The notes: generated from the sequence alone by a model not told the origin. Positions 32,004 to 41,640 are shown, numbered from the stretch's first letter. The stretch: 64,000 bases of DNA from Anaerolineae bacterium (GCA_022821805.1 JAJECX010000029.1:1-64000), one strand, 5' to 3'. Translations and numbers: made by a program.

Positions 32004-34766
32004 CTAAAGCACGGATACCGGATCCATATCGATGCGCCAGCCGCGCTCCGGCGAGAGCGCCTCCAGCGCCGCCCGTGGATCGGGACCGCGCAGCAGCAGA
32101 TGCCAGCGATAATGTCGATCAACACGAGTATAAAAGCAAGGCGCCGGTCCGATGATTGCCGTGCCGCTTAGCTGGCGCTCTTGCAAAATCTGACGCAGTC
32201 GACCCGCGGCGAACTCCGCTTGCTCCCGCGCCCGCTCCGGATTGGTATAACTGAATACGATCCGCGCCAGACGCCGATAAGGAGGATAGCCCAATTCCCG
32301 CCGGTAGTCGCTCTCGCGCGCGGCGAAGCCAGCATAGTCATGGTCCGCCGCCGCCTGAATAATGTAGTGCTCCGGCTGGTAGGTCTGCAAGACAACTTTG
32401 CCGCCCAGCACCCCGCGCCCGGCGCGCCCGGCGACCTGCGTCAAGAGCTGGAAGACCCGCTCTCCGGCGCGATAATCGGGCAATGCCAAGCCGATATCAG
32501 CGCTGACGACGCCGACCAGCGTAACCAGCGGCAGATCCAGCCCCTTGGCGATCATCTGCGTGCCGATTAGCACATCCGCTTCCCGCTTGATGAATTGCTC
32601 CAAAATCTCGAAATGCATCTGCGGCGAGCGAGCGGTGTCGACATCCCAACGCAGGGTACGGACGGCGGGGAAAAGATCCTGCAAGACTTGATCCACCTGC
32701 TGCGTGCCAGCGCCAAAATACCGAATCCGCGAAGATCCGCAGGCGGGGCAGGACTCAGGCTGCGCCCGGCTGCTGCCGCAGTGGTGGCAGCGCAGCGACC
32801 GCTCCACCCGATGGTAGGACATCGGGGTATCACAGCGGGCGCACTCAAGCGCGTAGCCGCAATCGCGGCAGAAGACATAGGTCGCTTGTCCGCGCCGATT
32901 GAGCAGCAGCATCGCCTGTTCATCACGCTCCAGCACAGTCGCCATCGATTGCTGCAATTCCCGGCTGAACATGCTGGTATTGCCCGCGCGCAATTCCGCC
33001 CGCATATCGACCGCGCTGACCGGCGGCAAGGGGATAGTCACCGCCTCGTCCGCCGCTTCCCGATAGCGCGCCGCGACGCCGAGCCGGCTCGCCTGCTGTC
33101 GGATGCGCCGGCGATGGCCCATGATGCGCTCAGGCAGGTGGAGATAATCAAAATGCCCGCGCCGCGCGCGATGCCAAGTCGCCAGATCGGGCGTGGCGCT
33201 GCCCAGGATAAGCGCCGCTCCCTGCCGTTCCGCCAGATATTCCGCGGCGTCGCGCGCATGATAATGCGGTTCCATCATCCAGGGCGACTGCTTATAGCTG
33301 GCGTCGTGCTCCTCGTCCAGCACGATCAGGCCCAGCTTTGGCAGCGGCGTGAACAAAGCCGAGCGCGTCCCGACAATCACCGACACCTCGCCGGCGCGCG
33401 CCCGCGCCCAGGCATCGTAGCGTTCGCCAATAGGCAAGCTGCCGTGAACCAGCGCTACCCGACCGGGAAAGCGCTCCGAAACACGGCGCACCGTTTGCGG
33501 CGTCAGCGCGATCTCGGGCACGAGCAGGACCGCGCTCTTGCCTTGCCTCAAAGCTTCGGCGATGGCGCGCAGATAGATCTCCGTTTTGCCGCTGCCGGTG
33601 ACGCCATGGAGCAAGAAACGCGCCCATTTTTCTCGCTGCAGCGCCGGCCTTATCTCATCCCAGACCTTCTGCTGATCCCGCGTCAGTTTTGGCGCGCTGT
33701 CGGGCACGAAGTCATAATCGCGCAGCGAATCGCGCCAAACCCGTTCTTCGCGCAATTCGAGGGCGCCAGCCTTGACCAGCTTGTTGAGCATCGACCGCGT
33801 CGCGCCCGTCGCCCGCTGCGCTTCCGCCATTGTCGGCGACTCGGATAATTCGATCAGCTCGCGCAGCACCCGCCCCATAAAAGCGGCGCCGCGCCAGATC
33901 CCAAGCGCCTTTTCGACGCGCTCAGACGCCGCTTCCAGGATGATTAGATCCTGCTCGCCCCGTTCCGTCTTTTCGACGAAGACCAGGCCTTCGTTGATCA
34001 GTCTGTTCAGTGGCGCGCGATTCCTGGCGCCTACCGCCCGCAGCGCGTCTTGCACACCCATCGCGTCTTCATCGCGCTCGGCGAGCAGCGCCAGCAGGTC
34101 GGCATGCTTGACCGACTTGCCCAGCTTTCCGACAACCTCGGCGATGTCTTCCGGCGCGTAATTGGGATAGAGCCGCTTGACAGTTTTCGGTCTTGCCGAC
34201 GGCGGCGCCAATACCGCCTCCGAAGCGATCATGCCGGCGGATTCCAATTCTTCCAGCGTCGATTCGACAGGCTGCTTGGGAAAGGCGCCTTTTAGCTGTC
34301 GCAAACGCTTGTCGCCCCTCTTGCGCAGATAATCCAGCAGCAGGCGCGGCAAGGGCAGATCGGCTTTGTGGTCGGCGTCGGACAGAATCAGCTGCTGCGG
34401 TTGATCGGCCGCCAGTTCGTCGCGCAGAAAGCGATAAAGACGGTCGGACAGGCCCGTGAAGCCGGGCGGCGCCATCAGCCAGATACAAGCGCCGATCGGG
34501 GCGAGGCAGCTATCGCTGAGCCAGCGCGCCAGATCAAGATACGCTTCGCTGAGCAAGGGCGCCGGATCAAGCAGTTCAATGATCGGCTTGGTTGACGGGA
34601 TGTCGGTTTTGTCGCAAAAGGCGAGCACAACGGCGGGCTGCATCGCCACGCCGAACTCAACCCGCACCAGCGAGCCCGGCGACAGCCTGCCAGCCAGTTC
34701 GTCCGGGATATGGTAGGTGAACAACTTGCGCACCGGCACATTCAGCGCCACCTGGGCGTATCGCAT
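32004..34766 (-). CDS. priA: Primosomal protein N' (PriA helicase)
   Basis: A superfamily 2 helicase of about 920 residues that restarts stalled replication forks. It has an N-terminal DNA-binding domain (FTYHIPDEL, SLVRVEFG), Walker A in GVTGSGKTEIY, Walker B DEEH (VLDEEHDASYKQ), a helicase C domain with GTQMIAKGLDLP, and the eight-cysteine zinc insert (CRDCGYALECARCD...CHHCGSS...CPACGSS). It is longer than E. coli PriA (732) because of about 180 extra residues between the N-terminal domain and the ATPase core (about 190-370), which look like winged-helix repeats. The start at 34766 is chosen by homology and has a weak ribosome site. Confidence 0.95.
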   Translation of the reverse strand: MRYAQVALNVPVRKLFTYHIPDELAGRLSPGSLVRVEFGVAMQPAVVLAFCDKTDIPSTKPIIELLDPAPLLSEAYLDLARWLSDSCLAPIGACIWLMAPPGFTGLSDRLYRFLRDELAADQPQQLILSDADHKADLPLPRLLLDYLRKRGDKRLRQLKGAFPKQPVESTLEELESAGMIASEAVLAPPSARPKTVKRLYPNYAPEDIAEVVGKLGKSVKHADLLALLAERDEDAMGVQDALRAVGARNRAPLNRLINEGLVFVEKTERGEQDLIILEAASERVEKALGIWRGAAFMGRVLRELIELSESPTMAEAQRATGATRSMLNKLVKAGALELREERVWRDSLRDYDFVPDSAPKLTRDQQKVWDEIRPALQREKWARFLLHGVTGSGKTEIYLRAIAEALRQGKSAVLLVPEIALTPQTVRRVSERFPGRVALVHGSLPIGERYDAWARARAGEVSVIVGTRSALFTPLPKLGLIVLDEEHDASYKQSPWMMEPHYHARDAAEYLAERQGAALILGSATPDLATWHRARRGHFDYLHLPERIMGHRRRIRQQASRLGVAARYREAADEAVTIPLPPVSAVDMRAELRAGNTSMFSRELQQSMATVLERDEQAMLLLNRRGQATYVFCRDCGYALECARCDTPMSYHRVERSLRCHHCGSSRAQPESCPACGSSRIRYFGAGTQQVDQVLQDLFPAVRTLRWDVDTARSPQMHFEILEQFIKREADVLIGTQMIAKGLDLPLVTLVGVVSADIGLALPDYRAGERVFQLLTQVAGRAGRGVLGGKVVLQTYQPEHYIIQAAADHDYAGFAARESDYRRELGYPPYRRLARIVFSYTNPERAREQAEFAAGRLRQILQERQLSGTAIIGPAPCFYTRVDRHYRWHLLLRGPDPRAALEALSPERGWRIDMDPVSVL

Positions 34767-34921
34767 GCGGGAGTAGCCTGTTATGTATGAACTTGAGGCA
34801 GCCTGATTGTACGGCAAGTCATTTCTCGCGCCAACGATTTCTGGCGACTAGCTGCCAGATCTGCAAGGTCGCGCGCGTTTTCGTTATGATCAAGCGAAAA
34901 GGCGCATGGAGCAGATCCGAG

Positions 34922-35752
34922 ATGACTGAAACCGCCGCGCTTTCGAGCGTCCTATGCCGGCGCATCCTGCGCCACTTCGCCCTGCCAGCAAATTCGCCGC
35001 CAAACCTTGATACGCTGCGCCAACTGCTCGCGCGCTATACGCGGACTGTGCCCTGGGAGAGCGCCTCGCGGACCGCGCGCCGCGCCCACCATGAAGCAGC
35101 CGCCGACTGCGCGCTTCTCGGCGCTGACTTTTGGGCGAGCCACTTCGAATCAGGCACGGGCGGCACCTGCTACGAAAGCAATTACGCATTTTTCGCCTTG
35201 CTGCGCTCTATGAGTTTTGAAGGCTATTTGACCATCAACGATATGGGCAGCGCAATCGGCTGCCACAGCGCGATTGTGATCATCATCGGGCGCCAGAAAT
35301 ACCTGGTGGATGTCGGCTATCCCATTCACGCGGTTCTGCCGCTAAACGACAGCGAAAAATTGTTCCTGCGCAGCGCGATCATGGACTACACCATTGAACC
35401 GCTCGGCCACAATCGCTATGCCGTATGGCGAGAGATTCAACCGCGCGTCAGCGCCTTTCAGCTGAACGACGCGCCTGTTTCACAAGCCGATTATCGCGCG
35501 ACTGCCTTATATGACTACCGCCATGACGGCGGCCAGTTCCTCGACGAGATCGTCATTCACAAGGCGCTCGACGAGCAGTTGTGGCGCTTCAATGGCGATG
35601 AGCGGCCCTGGCGCATCCAGCAGTTTGTCGACGGCGAGCGGCGGGATCATCTACTGGGCGGCGATCCGGCGGCGGAATTATCGGAGAAATTCGGGATTGC
35701 GCGGGATCTTGTCGCTGAGGCGATGCGGGCTTTGGACTCGCGGACGCGCTGA
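34922..35752 (+). CDS. Arylamine N-acetyltransferase-like protein
   Basis: 276 residues, the usual NAT length. The catalytic Cys lies in GGTCYESNYAFFALLRS (near 80), the His in IGCHSAIVII (near 118) and the Asp in YLVDVGYP (near 133), giving the Cys-His-Asp triad. The family transfers acetyl groups from acetyl-CoA to arylamines. Here it could also serve as an acyltransferase in a natural-product route. The ATG at 34922 with GGAG ten bases upstream is chosen; the frame extends into the priA promoter region without a reason to use it. It diverges from priA. Confidence 0.85.
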   Translation: MTETAALSSVLCRRILRHFALPANSPPNLDTLRQLLARYTRTVPWESASRTARRAHHEAAADCALLGADFWASHFESGTGGTCYESNYAFFALLRSMSFEGYLTINDMGSAIGCHSAIVIIIGRQKYLVDVGYPIHAVLPLNDSEKLFLRSAIMDYTIEPLGHNRYAVWREIQPRVSAFQLNDAPVSQADYRATALYDYRHDGGQFLDEIVIHKALDEQLWRFNGDERPWRIQQFVDGERRDHLLGGDPAAELSEKFGIARDLVAEAMRALDSRTR

Positions 35753-35761
35753 ATCGGCGCC

Positions 35762-36445
35762 TCAAGCGGCTCTTTCGCCCAGACGCCGCTCCGTGCCGGC
35801 CAGCAGGCGCTGCACATTGCCGCGGTGACGCAGGGGAATCATCACCGTCAGCGCGATCGCGTACAGCAGCAATATCGGCTTCTGAAACTCGGCGCCAACC
35901 AGCAAGATCAGCCAGATATTCGCCACCGCGAAGCCGATCAGCACACCAAGCGAGACATAACGTGTGCGCGCGATGACGGCGCCGGCGATGGCCGCAGCCA
36001 CCAAGATCTGAAAAGGCTGAATCATCAACATGGCGCCGAAAGCGGTCGCCGCGCCTTTGCCGCCGCGCACAATCAGCCGCAGCTTGCCCTCTTTGATCGA
36101 GGCGGTCAGCAAGGTGGCGAATAGCGACCAGTTATGCCCGACCACGACACAGGTCGCCGAGACCGATGTCGCCACGCCGATCTGCTCCGGCAATAATAAA
36201 TCCCGCGCCAGCCAGACGGCGAAAATGCCCTTCAAGACATCAACCAGCCCGGTGAAAATCGCCCAGCCCTTGCCCACCGCGCGCGCGACATTGGTACCGC
36301 CCATATTGCCGCTGCCGACCTCAAAGATATTGACGTTGCGCGCTTTGCCGACGAAATAAGCCGTCGGAAAGGAGCCGATCAAATAGCTGCTCACAATGAT
36401 CAGGATCACTTGCGCGGCGTTGTCGGCGTTGAACATCTCGTTCAT
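35762..36445 (-). CDS. plsY: Glycerol-3-phosphate acyltransferase PlsY
   Basis: A 227-residue integral membrane acyltransferase using acyl-phosphate to make lysophosphatidic acid, the first step of phospholipid synthesis. It has the three PlsY motifs: GSGNMGGTNVAR (about 44-55), VVGHNWSLF (about 102) and RGGKGAATAFG (about 126-136). Five spans are expected. A second in-frame ATG lies three codons in. It converges with the NAT gene, with nine bases between stops. Confidence 0.93.
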   Translation of the reverse strand: MNEMFNADNAAQVILIIVSSYLIGSFPTAYFVGKARNVNIFEVGSGNMGGTNVARAVGKGWAIFTGLVDVLKGIFAVWLARDLLLPEQIGVATSVSATCVVVGHNWSLFATLLTASIKEGKLRLIVRGGKGAATAFGAMLMIQPFQILVAAAIAGAVIARTRYVSLGVLIGFAVANIWLILLVGAEFQKPILLLYAIALTVMIPLRHRGNVQRLLAGTERRLGERAA

Positions 36446-36621
36446 GGATCAGCAAGTCCGGGAATCGCAACCGGTAGATTACAGTGTTACAAGTATCATA
36501 CCGAAATTGGGTCGCTTCGACAATACGCCGCGCCCCGCGCGCGCTCGGAATAGCTCTGTCGGTGGCGCGAGACGCGCGCTTCTATTAGGATACGGTGATT
36601 CGTCAACAGGCTGGAGGGACA

Positions 36622-37611
36622 ATGAGCGCCAAACCCGCCATCGCCATCGCCATGGGCGACGCGGCCGGCATCGGTCCCGAGCTCATCATCAAAGTCTTGG
36701 CCGATCGTAACGTATTCGAGCGCTGCCGCCCCGTCGTCATTGGCGATCTCTTGACTATGCGAAATACAGCCGCGTCGCTCGGGGCGACTATGCGATTCCG
36801 ACCGATCGCCGAATTGGCCGAGGCGCAATTTCAGCCGCTTGCGCCGGACGTCCTCAATCCGCCCGGCTTTGATCTGGGCGCGCCGCTGCCGCCCGCCGCG
36901 CATCCCAAGCTGGGCGAAGCGGCCGGACGCTATCTGGCGCTGGCGTACGAGCTCGCGATGAAAGGCGGCGTCGATGGCGTGCTGATGGCGCCGATGAACA
37001 AAGAATCCTTCCGCGCCGCCGGCTACGATTATTTCGACGAGCTGCAATTCCTCGGCCAGCTCACCGGCAGCGAAGAACCCTACATCCTTGGCGCCGCCGG
37101 TCCAATTTGGGCGGTCGCCGTCACCGAGCACATCCCCTTCAAGGACATCGTGAGCCAGCTCAGCGTCGAGCGCGTCTGCCGATATATCGAGCATTTGCAT
37201 AGCGTCCTGCGCAAGCTCGGCTTCGCAAGTCCGCGAATCGCCTGCGCCGCCCTCAACCCGCACGCCGGCGAAGGCGGCCTCTTCGGCCGCGAAGAAATCG
37301 ACATCATCGCGCCCGCTATCGGCAAAGCGCAATCGAGCGATATTGACGTCAGCGGACCGGTGCCGGCCGATATCGTCTTCAAGCGCGCTCTCGAGGGCGA
37401 CTTTGATGGCGTCGTCTGTATGTATCACGATCAGATGAATATCGCGCGCAAGCTCCAGCCCCGCGCCGACATCGCCACGCTCTGGATGGGTTTGCCCGTC
37501 ATCGGCGCCACCACCGCCCACGGCACCGCCTTTGACATCGCCGGCAAAGGCATTGCCGACCCCGGCAGCCTGCGCGCCGCGCTGGATTATGTGATCAAAC
37601 TGGCCCGCTAA
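36622..37611 (+). CDS. pdxA: PdxA-family dehydrogenase
   Basis: A 329-residue homologue of 4-hydroxythreonine-4-phosphate dehydrogenase. Landmarks are MGDAAGIGPE at the N terminus, the metal-binding NPHAGEGGLFGREE loop, VVCMYHDQMN and TTAHGTAFDIAGKG. GGAGGGACA lies just before the ATG. PdxA acts in pyridoxal phosphate synthesis, but the PdxA2 branch oxidises D-threonate or D-erythronate 4-phosphate in sugar-acid catabolism. With no other pdx gene nearby, either role is possible. It diverges from plsY. Confidence 0.9.
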   Translation: MSAKPAIAIAMGDAAGIGPELIIKVLADRNVFERCRPVVIGDLLTMRNTAASLGATMRFRPIAELAEAQFQPLAPDVLNPPGFDLGAPLPPAAHPKLGEAAGRYLALAYELAMKGGVDGVLMAPMNKESFRAAGYDYFDELQFLGQLTGSEEPYILGAAGPIWAVAVTEHIPFKDIVSQLSVERVCRYIEHLHSVLRKLGFASPRIACAALNPHAGEGGLFGREEIDIIAPAIGKAQSSDIDVSGPVPADIVFKRALEGDFDGVVCMYHDQMNIARKLQPRADIATLWMGLPVIGATTAHGTAFDIAGKGIADPGSLRAALDYVIKLAR

Positions 37612-37672
37612 CTCATCGATTCTACCAACTAATGTTTTCGCGAGGACGACCACTTGGCAGCGTCGCCGCGCG

Positions 37673-37758
37673 CCGTCGGCAGGCAGTGTCTACGCGCCCT
37701 ACGCGACCCTTGCTGGATGCCCGCCATAGAGATGGCGGGAGAGGGGCCGGGATGGGGT
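37673..37758. repeat. Family B motif followed by partial family C repeat
   Basis: The CAGTGTCTACGCGCCC motif (37684-37699) is followed by CGCGACCC, then GCCATAGAGATGGC and GGGAGAGGGGCCGGGATGGGG (37738-37758). The 208-base convergent region between pdxA and the amidohydrolase holds only these repeats. Confidence 0.6.
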
Positions 37759-37819
37759 TTGCCGCACGCAATGTAAACAGGGGTTGCCAAGCAAGGTCGT
37801 TCAGGGCTCGAAAGCGCAT

Positions 37820-39154
37820 TCACGGCTTATAGGTCTGAATGCCCGCCGCCGCGTCTCGCCGCCGCAGCCGCTCCATCCGCGGCGCGATATTGGCGATGAT
37901 CTCGTCCTTGTCCAGCGTCAGATGCTCGCGCTCGCGCATGATGACTTGCCCGTCGCAGATCACCGTCCGCACATCGCTCGCCCGCGCGTTATAAACCAGG
38001 CTCGCGGTTACGCTGTTCAGCGGAAAATGATGCGTCCCGCTCAAGTCGACCAGGATGATATCCGCCAGCTTGCCCGCCGCCAGATCGCCCAAGTCATGCG
38101 GCTGCCCATACACTTTTGCGCTCTCTACTGTGGCGATGGTCAGCGCCTGCGGGATCGTCAGATTCTCGGCATCGCCGGTCAGTTGCTTCTGCCCCAGCGC
38201 CGTCAATCGCATCGCCTCCCACAGGTCAAGCGTGTTATTGCTGACCGCGCCATCGCTGCCCAAGCCGACGGCGATGCCCAGCGCGCGCCATTCGACCAGG
38301 TTGTTGTAGCCCATCGCCAGCTTGGCGTAGGTCTTGGGGCAGTGGGCGATGCCGACCGGCGTCCGCAGATCCGCCAGGATTTCCAGATCGCCCGCCGTCG
38401 CGCCGACCGCATGCGCCAGCAGGGTCGGCGCATTGAAGATGCCGCAATCCTCCAACACCTCAATCGGCGTCTGCCCGCGCCGCGCCAGGCTCGCCTGCGT
38501 CTGTTCGCGCGTTTCGGCGGCATGGATATGGATGCCGCTGCCGATCTGCTCGGCTTTATGCGCGCTTGCGCGAAGAAAGTCGTCATCGCAGGTATAGGGC
38601 GCGTGCGGCGCCAGGATCGCGCGGATGCGCCCGCCGGCCGCGCCATCCCAACGCTGGACGAAGGCGGCCGTCTCCTCGATCTGCCCGATGCCATTGGCGC
38701 CGAACATCGCCTGCCCCAGCAGCGCCCGCGTCCCCGCTTTTTCAACAGCCCGCGCCGCGTAATCCATGTGCCAATAATGATCGGCGACCGCGGTGACGCC
38801 CGCTTCGATCATCTCCAGCAAGCCCAGCTGCATGCCCCAGTAGACATCCTCCGGCACAAGATTGGCTTCCAGATGCCAGATGTAATCGTTAAACCAACTC
38901 TCGATATTGACGTCTTCACCCAGGCCGCGCCAAAGCGCCATCGGCACATGGGCGTGTGTATTGATGAAGCCCGGCATCGCCAATTGACCATCCGCGTCAA
39001 TGTCCTTCTTGGCGCGGGACGGGTCGATAGCGCCGGTCGGCGCGATCAATTCAATGCGATTCCCTCGCAGCGCGATGTCGCGGTCGGGCAGCGCTTGCGC
39101 CTTCTCGTCTCGCAGTTGCAAGACCTTCGCATTCCGTATCAGGAGATCGACCAT
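37820..39154 (-). CDS. Amidohydrolase/deaminase of the TrzA/SsnA/MtaD type
   Basis: A 444-residue metal-dependent hydrolase of the amidohydrolase 1 family. It has NTHAHVPM with the first metal histidines, HIHAAETREQ, GIAHCPKTYAKL and VGLGSDGAVSNNTLD with the catalytic Asp. The family includes 5-methylthioadenosine/S-adenosylhomocysteine deaminases, chlorohydrolases and guanine deaminase, and I cannot choose between them. The ATG at 39154 gives the family N terminus (MVDLLIRNAKVL); the frame is open to 39238. It lies divergent to the GNAT gene. Confidence 0.88.
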   Translation of the reverse strand: MVDLLIRNAKVLQLRDEKAQALPDRDIALRGNRIELIAPTGAIDPSRAKKDIDADGQLAMPGFINTHAHVPMALWRGLGEDVNIESWFNDYIWHLEANLVPEDVYWGMQLGLLEMIEAGVTAVADHYWHMDYAARAVEKAGTRALLGQAMFGANGIGQIEETAAFVQRWDGAAGGRIRAILAPHAPYTCDDDFLRASAHKAEQIGSGIHIHAAETREQTQASLARRGQTPIEVLEDCGIFNAPTLLAHAVGATAGDLEILADLRTPVGIAHCPKTYAKLAMGYNNLVEWRALGIAVGLGSDGAVSNNTLDLWEAMRLTALGQKQLTGDAENLTIPQALTIATVESAKVYGQPHDLGDLAAGKLADIILVDLSGTHHFPLNSVTASLVYNARASDVRTVICDGQVIMREREHLTLDKDEIIANIAPRMERLRRRDAAAGIQTYKP

Positions 39155-39230
39155 GAAGCAAATATCCCTTGTATCGCCGCCAAACTCCAGGATTATAACA
39201 ACTGAGACCGGCCACAAGTGACGAAACGCC

Positions 39231-39881
39231 ATGCACATGACGCTAATGCCGGCGCAGCCAAGCTCCGAACAGGCAGCGCATTTTGCCCGCCTCGCGCAGA
39301 TCGCCAGCGATCAATTCTTCTCGCATCTCTTTGGTCCGCGAGCGCAATCCGTCCTGAGCTCGATGTTTCAAGAGCCAAATAACGACAACAGCCATGTCTA
39401 CACGACATTTTTGCAAGAAGGGGACGAAATCGCCGGCATGCTGCAAGCCTATCCGGCGATCGAGGCGCGCCGATGCGCCAGACGCAGCAACTGGCTCTAT
39501 CTGCGTCATGCCAGTTGGCAGATTCCGCGCGCGCTGGCGGTTGGCATCCGGCTGGGCAGCGTTCTGGAATTCCTGGGCAGCGACCTGGATGACAGAGATT
39601 TCTATATCGCGATGCTGGCGATCTATCCGCAATTTCGCCGGCGGGGACATAGCCAGACCCTGCTCAACCATGCCGAAGACCTTGCCGCCACCCACGACTG
39701 TTCGCGTCTGGCGCTTGATGTCGATGAGCGCAATCAAATCGCCCGCGCCGTATATCGGCGCGCCGGCTTCCAACGGATCGCGCAGTCGAAAAAGGCGGAT
39801 CTGGCGGGCGAGCGCTTATCAGTCTTGCGTCTGGCGAAGCTGCTTTCGCCTAACCTTGCGCCGACGGCTCCAGCGAAGTGA
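39231..39881 (+). CDS. GNAT-family N-acetyltransferase
   Basis: A 216-residue protein with a C-terminal GNAT core: IAMLAIYPQFRRRGHSQTLLNHAED carries the acetyl-CoA loop (RRRGHS) and RLALDVDERNQIARAVYRRAGFQ the last conserved block. The N-terminal 110 residues are less typical. The start could be 39231, 39237 or 39249, and no ribosome site decides. Its 3' end overlaps the convergent 596-residue gene by 32 bases. Confidence 0.82.
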   Translation: MHMTLMPAQPSSEQAAHFARLAQIASDQFFSHLFGPRAQSVLSSMFQEPNNDNSHVYTTFLQEGDEIAGMLQAYPAIEARRCARRSNWLYLRHASWQIPRALAVGIRLGSVLEFLGSDLDDRDFYIAMLAIYPQFRRRGHSQTLLNHAEDLAATHDCSRLALDVDERNQIARAVYRRAGFQRIAQSKKADLAGERLSVLRLAKLLSPNLAPTAPAK

Positions 39882-41640
39882 AATATTCGCGCACCACATC
39901 GCGCAAGCCCAGCGGCACATAATCGCTATCGAGGGCGCGATTGGCCGCATTCTGGTATTCGCTGAAGACGGTATCGTAGCTCACGCGCGACTCGCCGACC
40001 GGATTATCGTCAAACTCGCCTTCGGCTACGGTGGTGTCGCCCGGGTCGGTTCGCAGGCGAATCTCATTGTCGCCGCCACCGCCGATGCCGCTCGGGCTGT
40101 AGATCGCTTCGTACTGAATCTCGCCCAAACCCGTCGTCCGATTGTCCGTCTCCGCGCCTTGATCTTCGCCACCGCTTCCGGGCAAGCTGACGTTGCTCGG
40201 CGCTCCTTCGCCGGCGCCGCCACCGGCCGAGCGGCTGTCCTGATTGCGTCCCTGGTTCTCTGCTGTGCCGGGCCGGTTGCGATCCGACTGCCGATTGCCC
40301 TCGTTAGCGCCCTCTTGCGCCTCCGATGACTGCTGGTCGCCCGGCTGTCCGGCGCGCTGACCCGGTTCCGCGCGCTCCGACTGGCTCTGCCCTGGATCAC
40401 CGGCCTGCGGCTGGCCCTCTTGCGCCTGCTCCTGGGCGATCTCGTCTGCGGCGTCCTGCGCCAATTCAGACTGCTCCTGCAGCAGCATGCGCGCGTTTTG
40501 ATCCAGCTGCTGCTGTCGCTGCTCATCTTCAATCTGCTCGCGCAAGGCGTCCATCTGCTCTTGCAGGCTTTCCAGGTCGGCGTTTTCCAGCGCTTGCGCC
40601 AGCATCTCCATTTGCTCCGCCAATTCTTCGTTCATCTGCTCCATGTATTCAGCGGCGCGCTCAAGCGCTTCGGCTGCCGCTCGCGCTTCTTCGGCGCTCA
40701 TCTGCGCTGCGTCCTGCGTCATCTCTTCCAAGCCTTCCAGCATGTCGCCCAGATTCGACGAGGCATCAGTTTCACTTGCCGATTCAGCGCTTTGCTCACC
40801 CGTCTCGGATGGCGCGATGAAATCTTCCAGCGCTTCCAAAGCCGCTTCAGTCGTCGACTGATCGAGGTCGATCGTGTCCTCCAGCTTGTTCTCCAAGGCC
40901 TCTAGCTCCGCTTGCAATTGGCTCATGGCGGCGAATGCTTCTTCCTCGCTGATGTCTTCTTCCTCCAGGCGCTCCAGCGTGATCTCCAAAGCCTCGAGCA
41001 AATCTTGCCGGTCGATATCGTCGAGATCCGTATCTTTGGCAACCGTCTCGATCATCTCGCGCAGGTCTTCTTTTGCCTCCTCCACCGCCGCCGATGGCGG
41101 ATCAATTATGAAGTCCTCCCCGATAATCGCCGGCAGCAAGATCATGCCGATCATCACGATCAGCAGGGCGACCAAGGCGCCCAGCTCGCGCGGTCGAAAG
41201 TCCAGCTTGATGCTCGCGCTCGGGTCAATGGCGCGCGCGTGCGCCAATGCATCGGCGATCTGCCGCGCTTCTATCTCCGGATGCGTCTTGATGCGTCCGT
41301 GCATCAATTCGAAAGCGGTGGAAACGCGCTCGCGCAAGCCAAATTCAATATCAAAGTAACGCGCCTTCTCCGCCAGCGAACGGGGAAAGACCAGCGTATA
41401 CAGCACGTTTACGATGCCGCCGAGCGCGCAAAGCCCAGCCGCGATCAGCGCCAACTGCTCGGCTGCCAGCCGAAAACGAAAGTAGCCAACAGCGCCGATG
41501 ACGAGGCTGATCAGCAAGGCGGCGATCAAGGAACGCGGGACAGTCCGCGAGAGCAGGCGCCATTCATAACGTTGCTCCCAGCGGTCGAGGATCAACTCAA
41601 GTTCGGTGGCTTTCGCCTTATGCGGCGCTGCGTTTTCCAT
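39850..41640 (-). CDS. Acidic membrane protein with long coiled coil and Gln/Gly-rich region
   Basis: A 596-residue protein. Two membrane spans lie at about 40-80, a third at about 150-172. A very acidic helical region follows (about 185-390), with EEDISEEEAFAAMSQLQAEL and several MEQMNEELAEQ-like heptads. Then comes a low-complexity Gln/Gly/Ser stretch (about 390-500) and a compact C-terminal domain (VSYDTVFSEYQNAANRALDS). This layout recalls the DUF4175-like and BatA-associated membrane proteins that accompany MoxR/DUF58 genes, but none of those is present. Its first 20 codons recur twice upstream in the toxin-antitoxin array. The function is unknown. Confidence 0.75.
   Translation of the reverse strand: MENAAPHKAKATELELILDRWEQRYEWRLLSRTVPRSLIAALLISLVIGAVGYFRFRLAAEQLALIAAGLCALGGIVNVLYTLVFPRSLAEKARYFDIEFGLRERVSTAFELMHGRIKTHPEIEARQIADALAHARAIDPSASIKLDFRPRELGALVALLIVMIGMILLPAIIGEDFIIDPPSAAVEEAKEDLREMIETVAKDTDLDDIDRQDLLEALEITLERLEEEDISEEEAFAAMSQLQAELEALENKLEDTIDLDQSTTEAALEALEDFIAPSETGEQSAESASETDASSNLGDMLEGLEEMTQDAAQMSAEEARAAAEALERAAEYMEQMNEELAEQMEMLAQALENADLESLQEQMDALREQIEDEQRQQQLDQNARMLLQEQSELAQDAADEIAQEQAQEGQPQAGDPGQSQSERAEPGQRAGQPGDQQSSEAQEGANEGNRQSDRNRPGTAENQGRNQDSRSAGGGAGEGAPSNVSLPGSGGEDQGAETDNRTTGLGEIQYEAIYSPSGIGGGGDNEIRLRTDPGDTTVAEGEFDDNPVGESRVSYDTVFSEYQNAANRALDSDYVPLGLRDVVREYFTSLEPSAQG

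Noticed and set aside
32595..33848. 417-codon plus-strand frame opposite priA
   Set aside because: GC-rich codon bias opens the antisense frame; its translation is Arg/Ala/His-rich without domains, while priA motifs are perfect on the other strand.
36496..37653. 385-codon minus-strand frame opposite pdxA
   Set aside because: It is antisense to all PdxA motifs and runs past both ends of the gene without a start signal.
37784..39205. 473-codon plus-strand frame opposite the amidohydrolase
   Set aside because: It is an antisense shadow; the minus strand carries the full set of metal-binding motifs.
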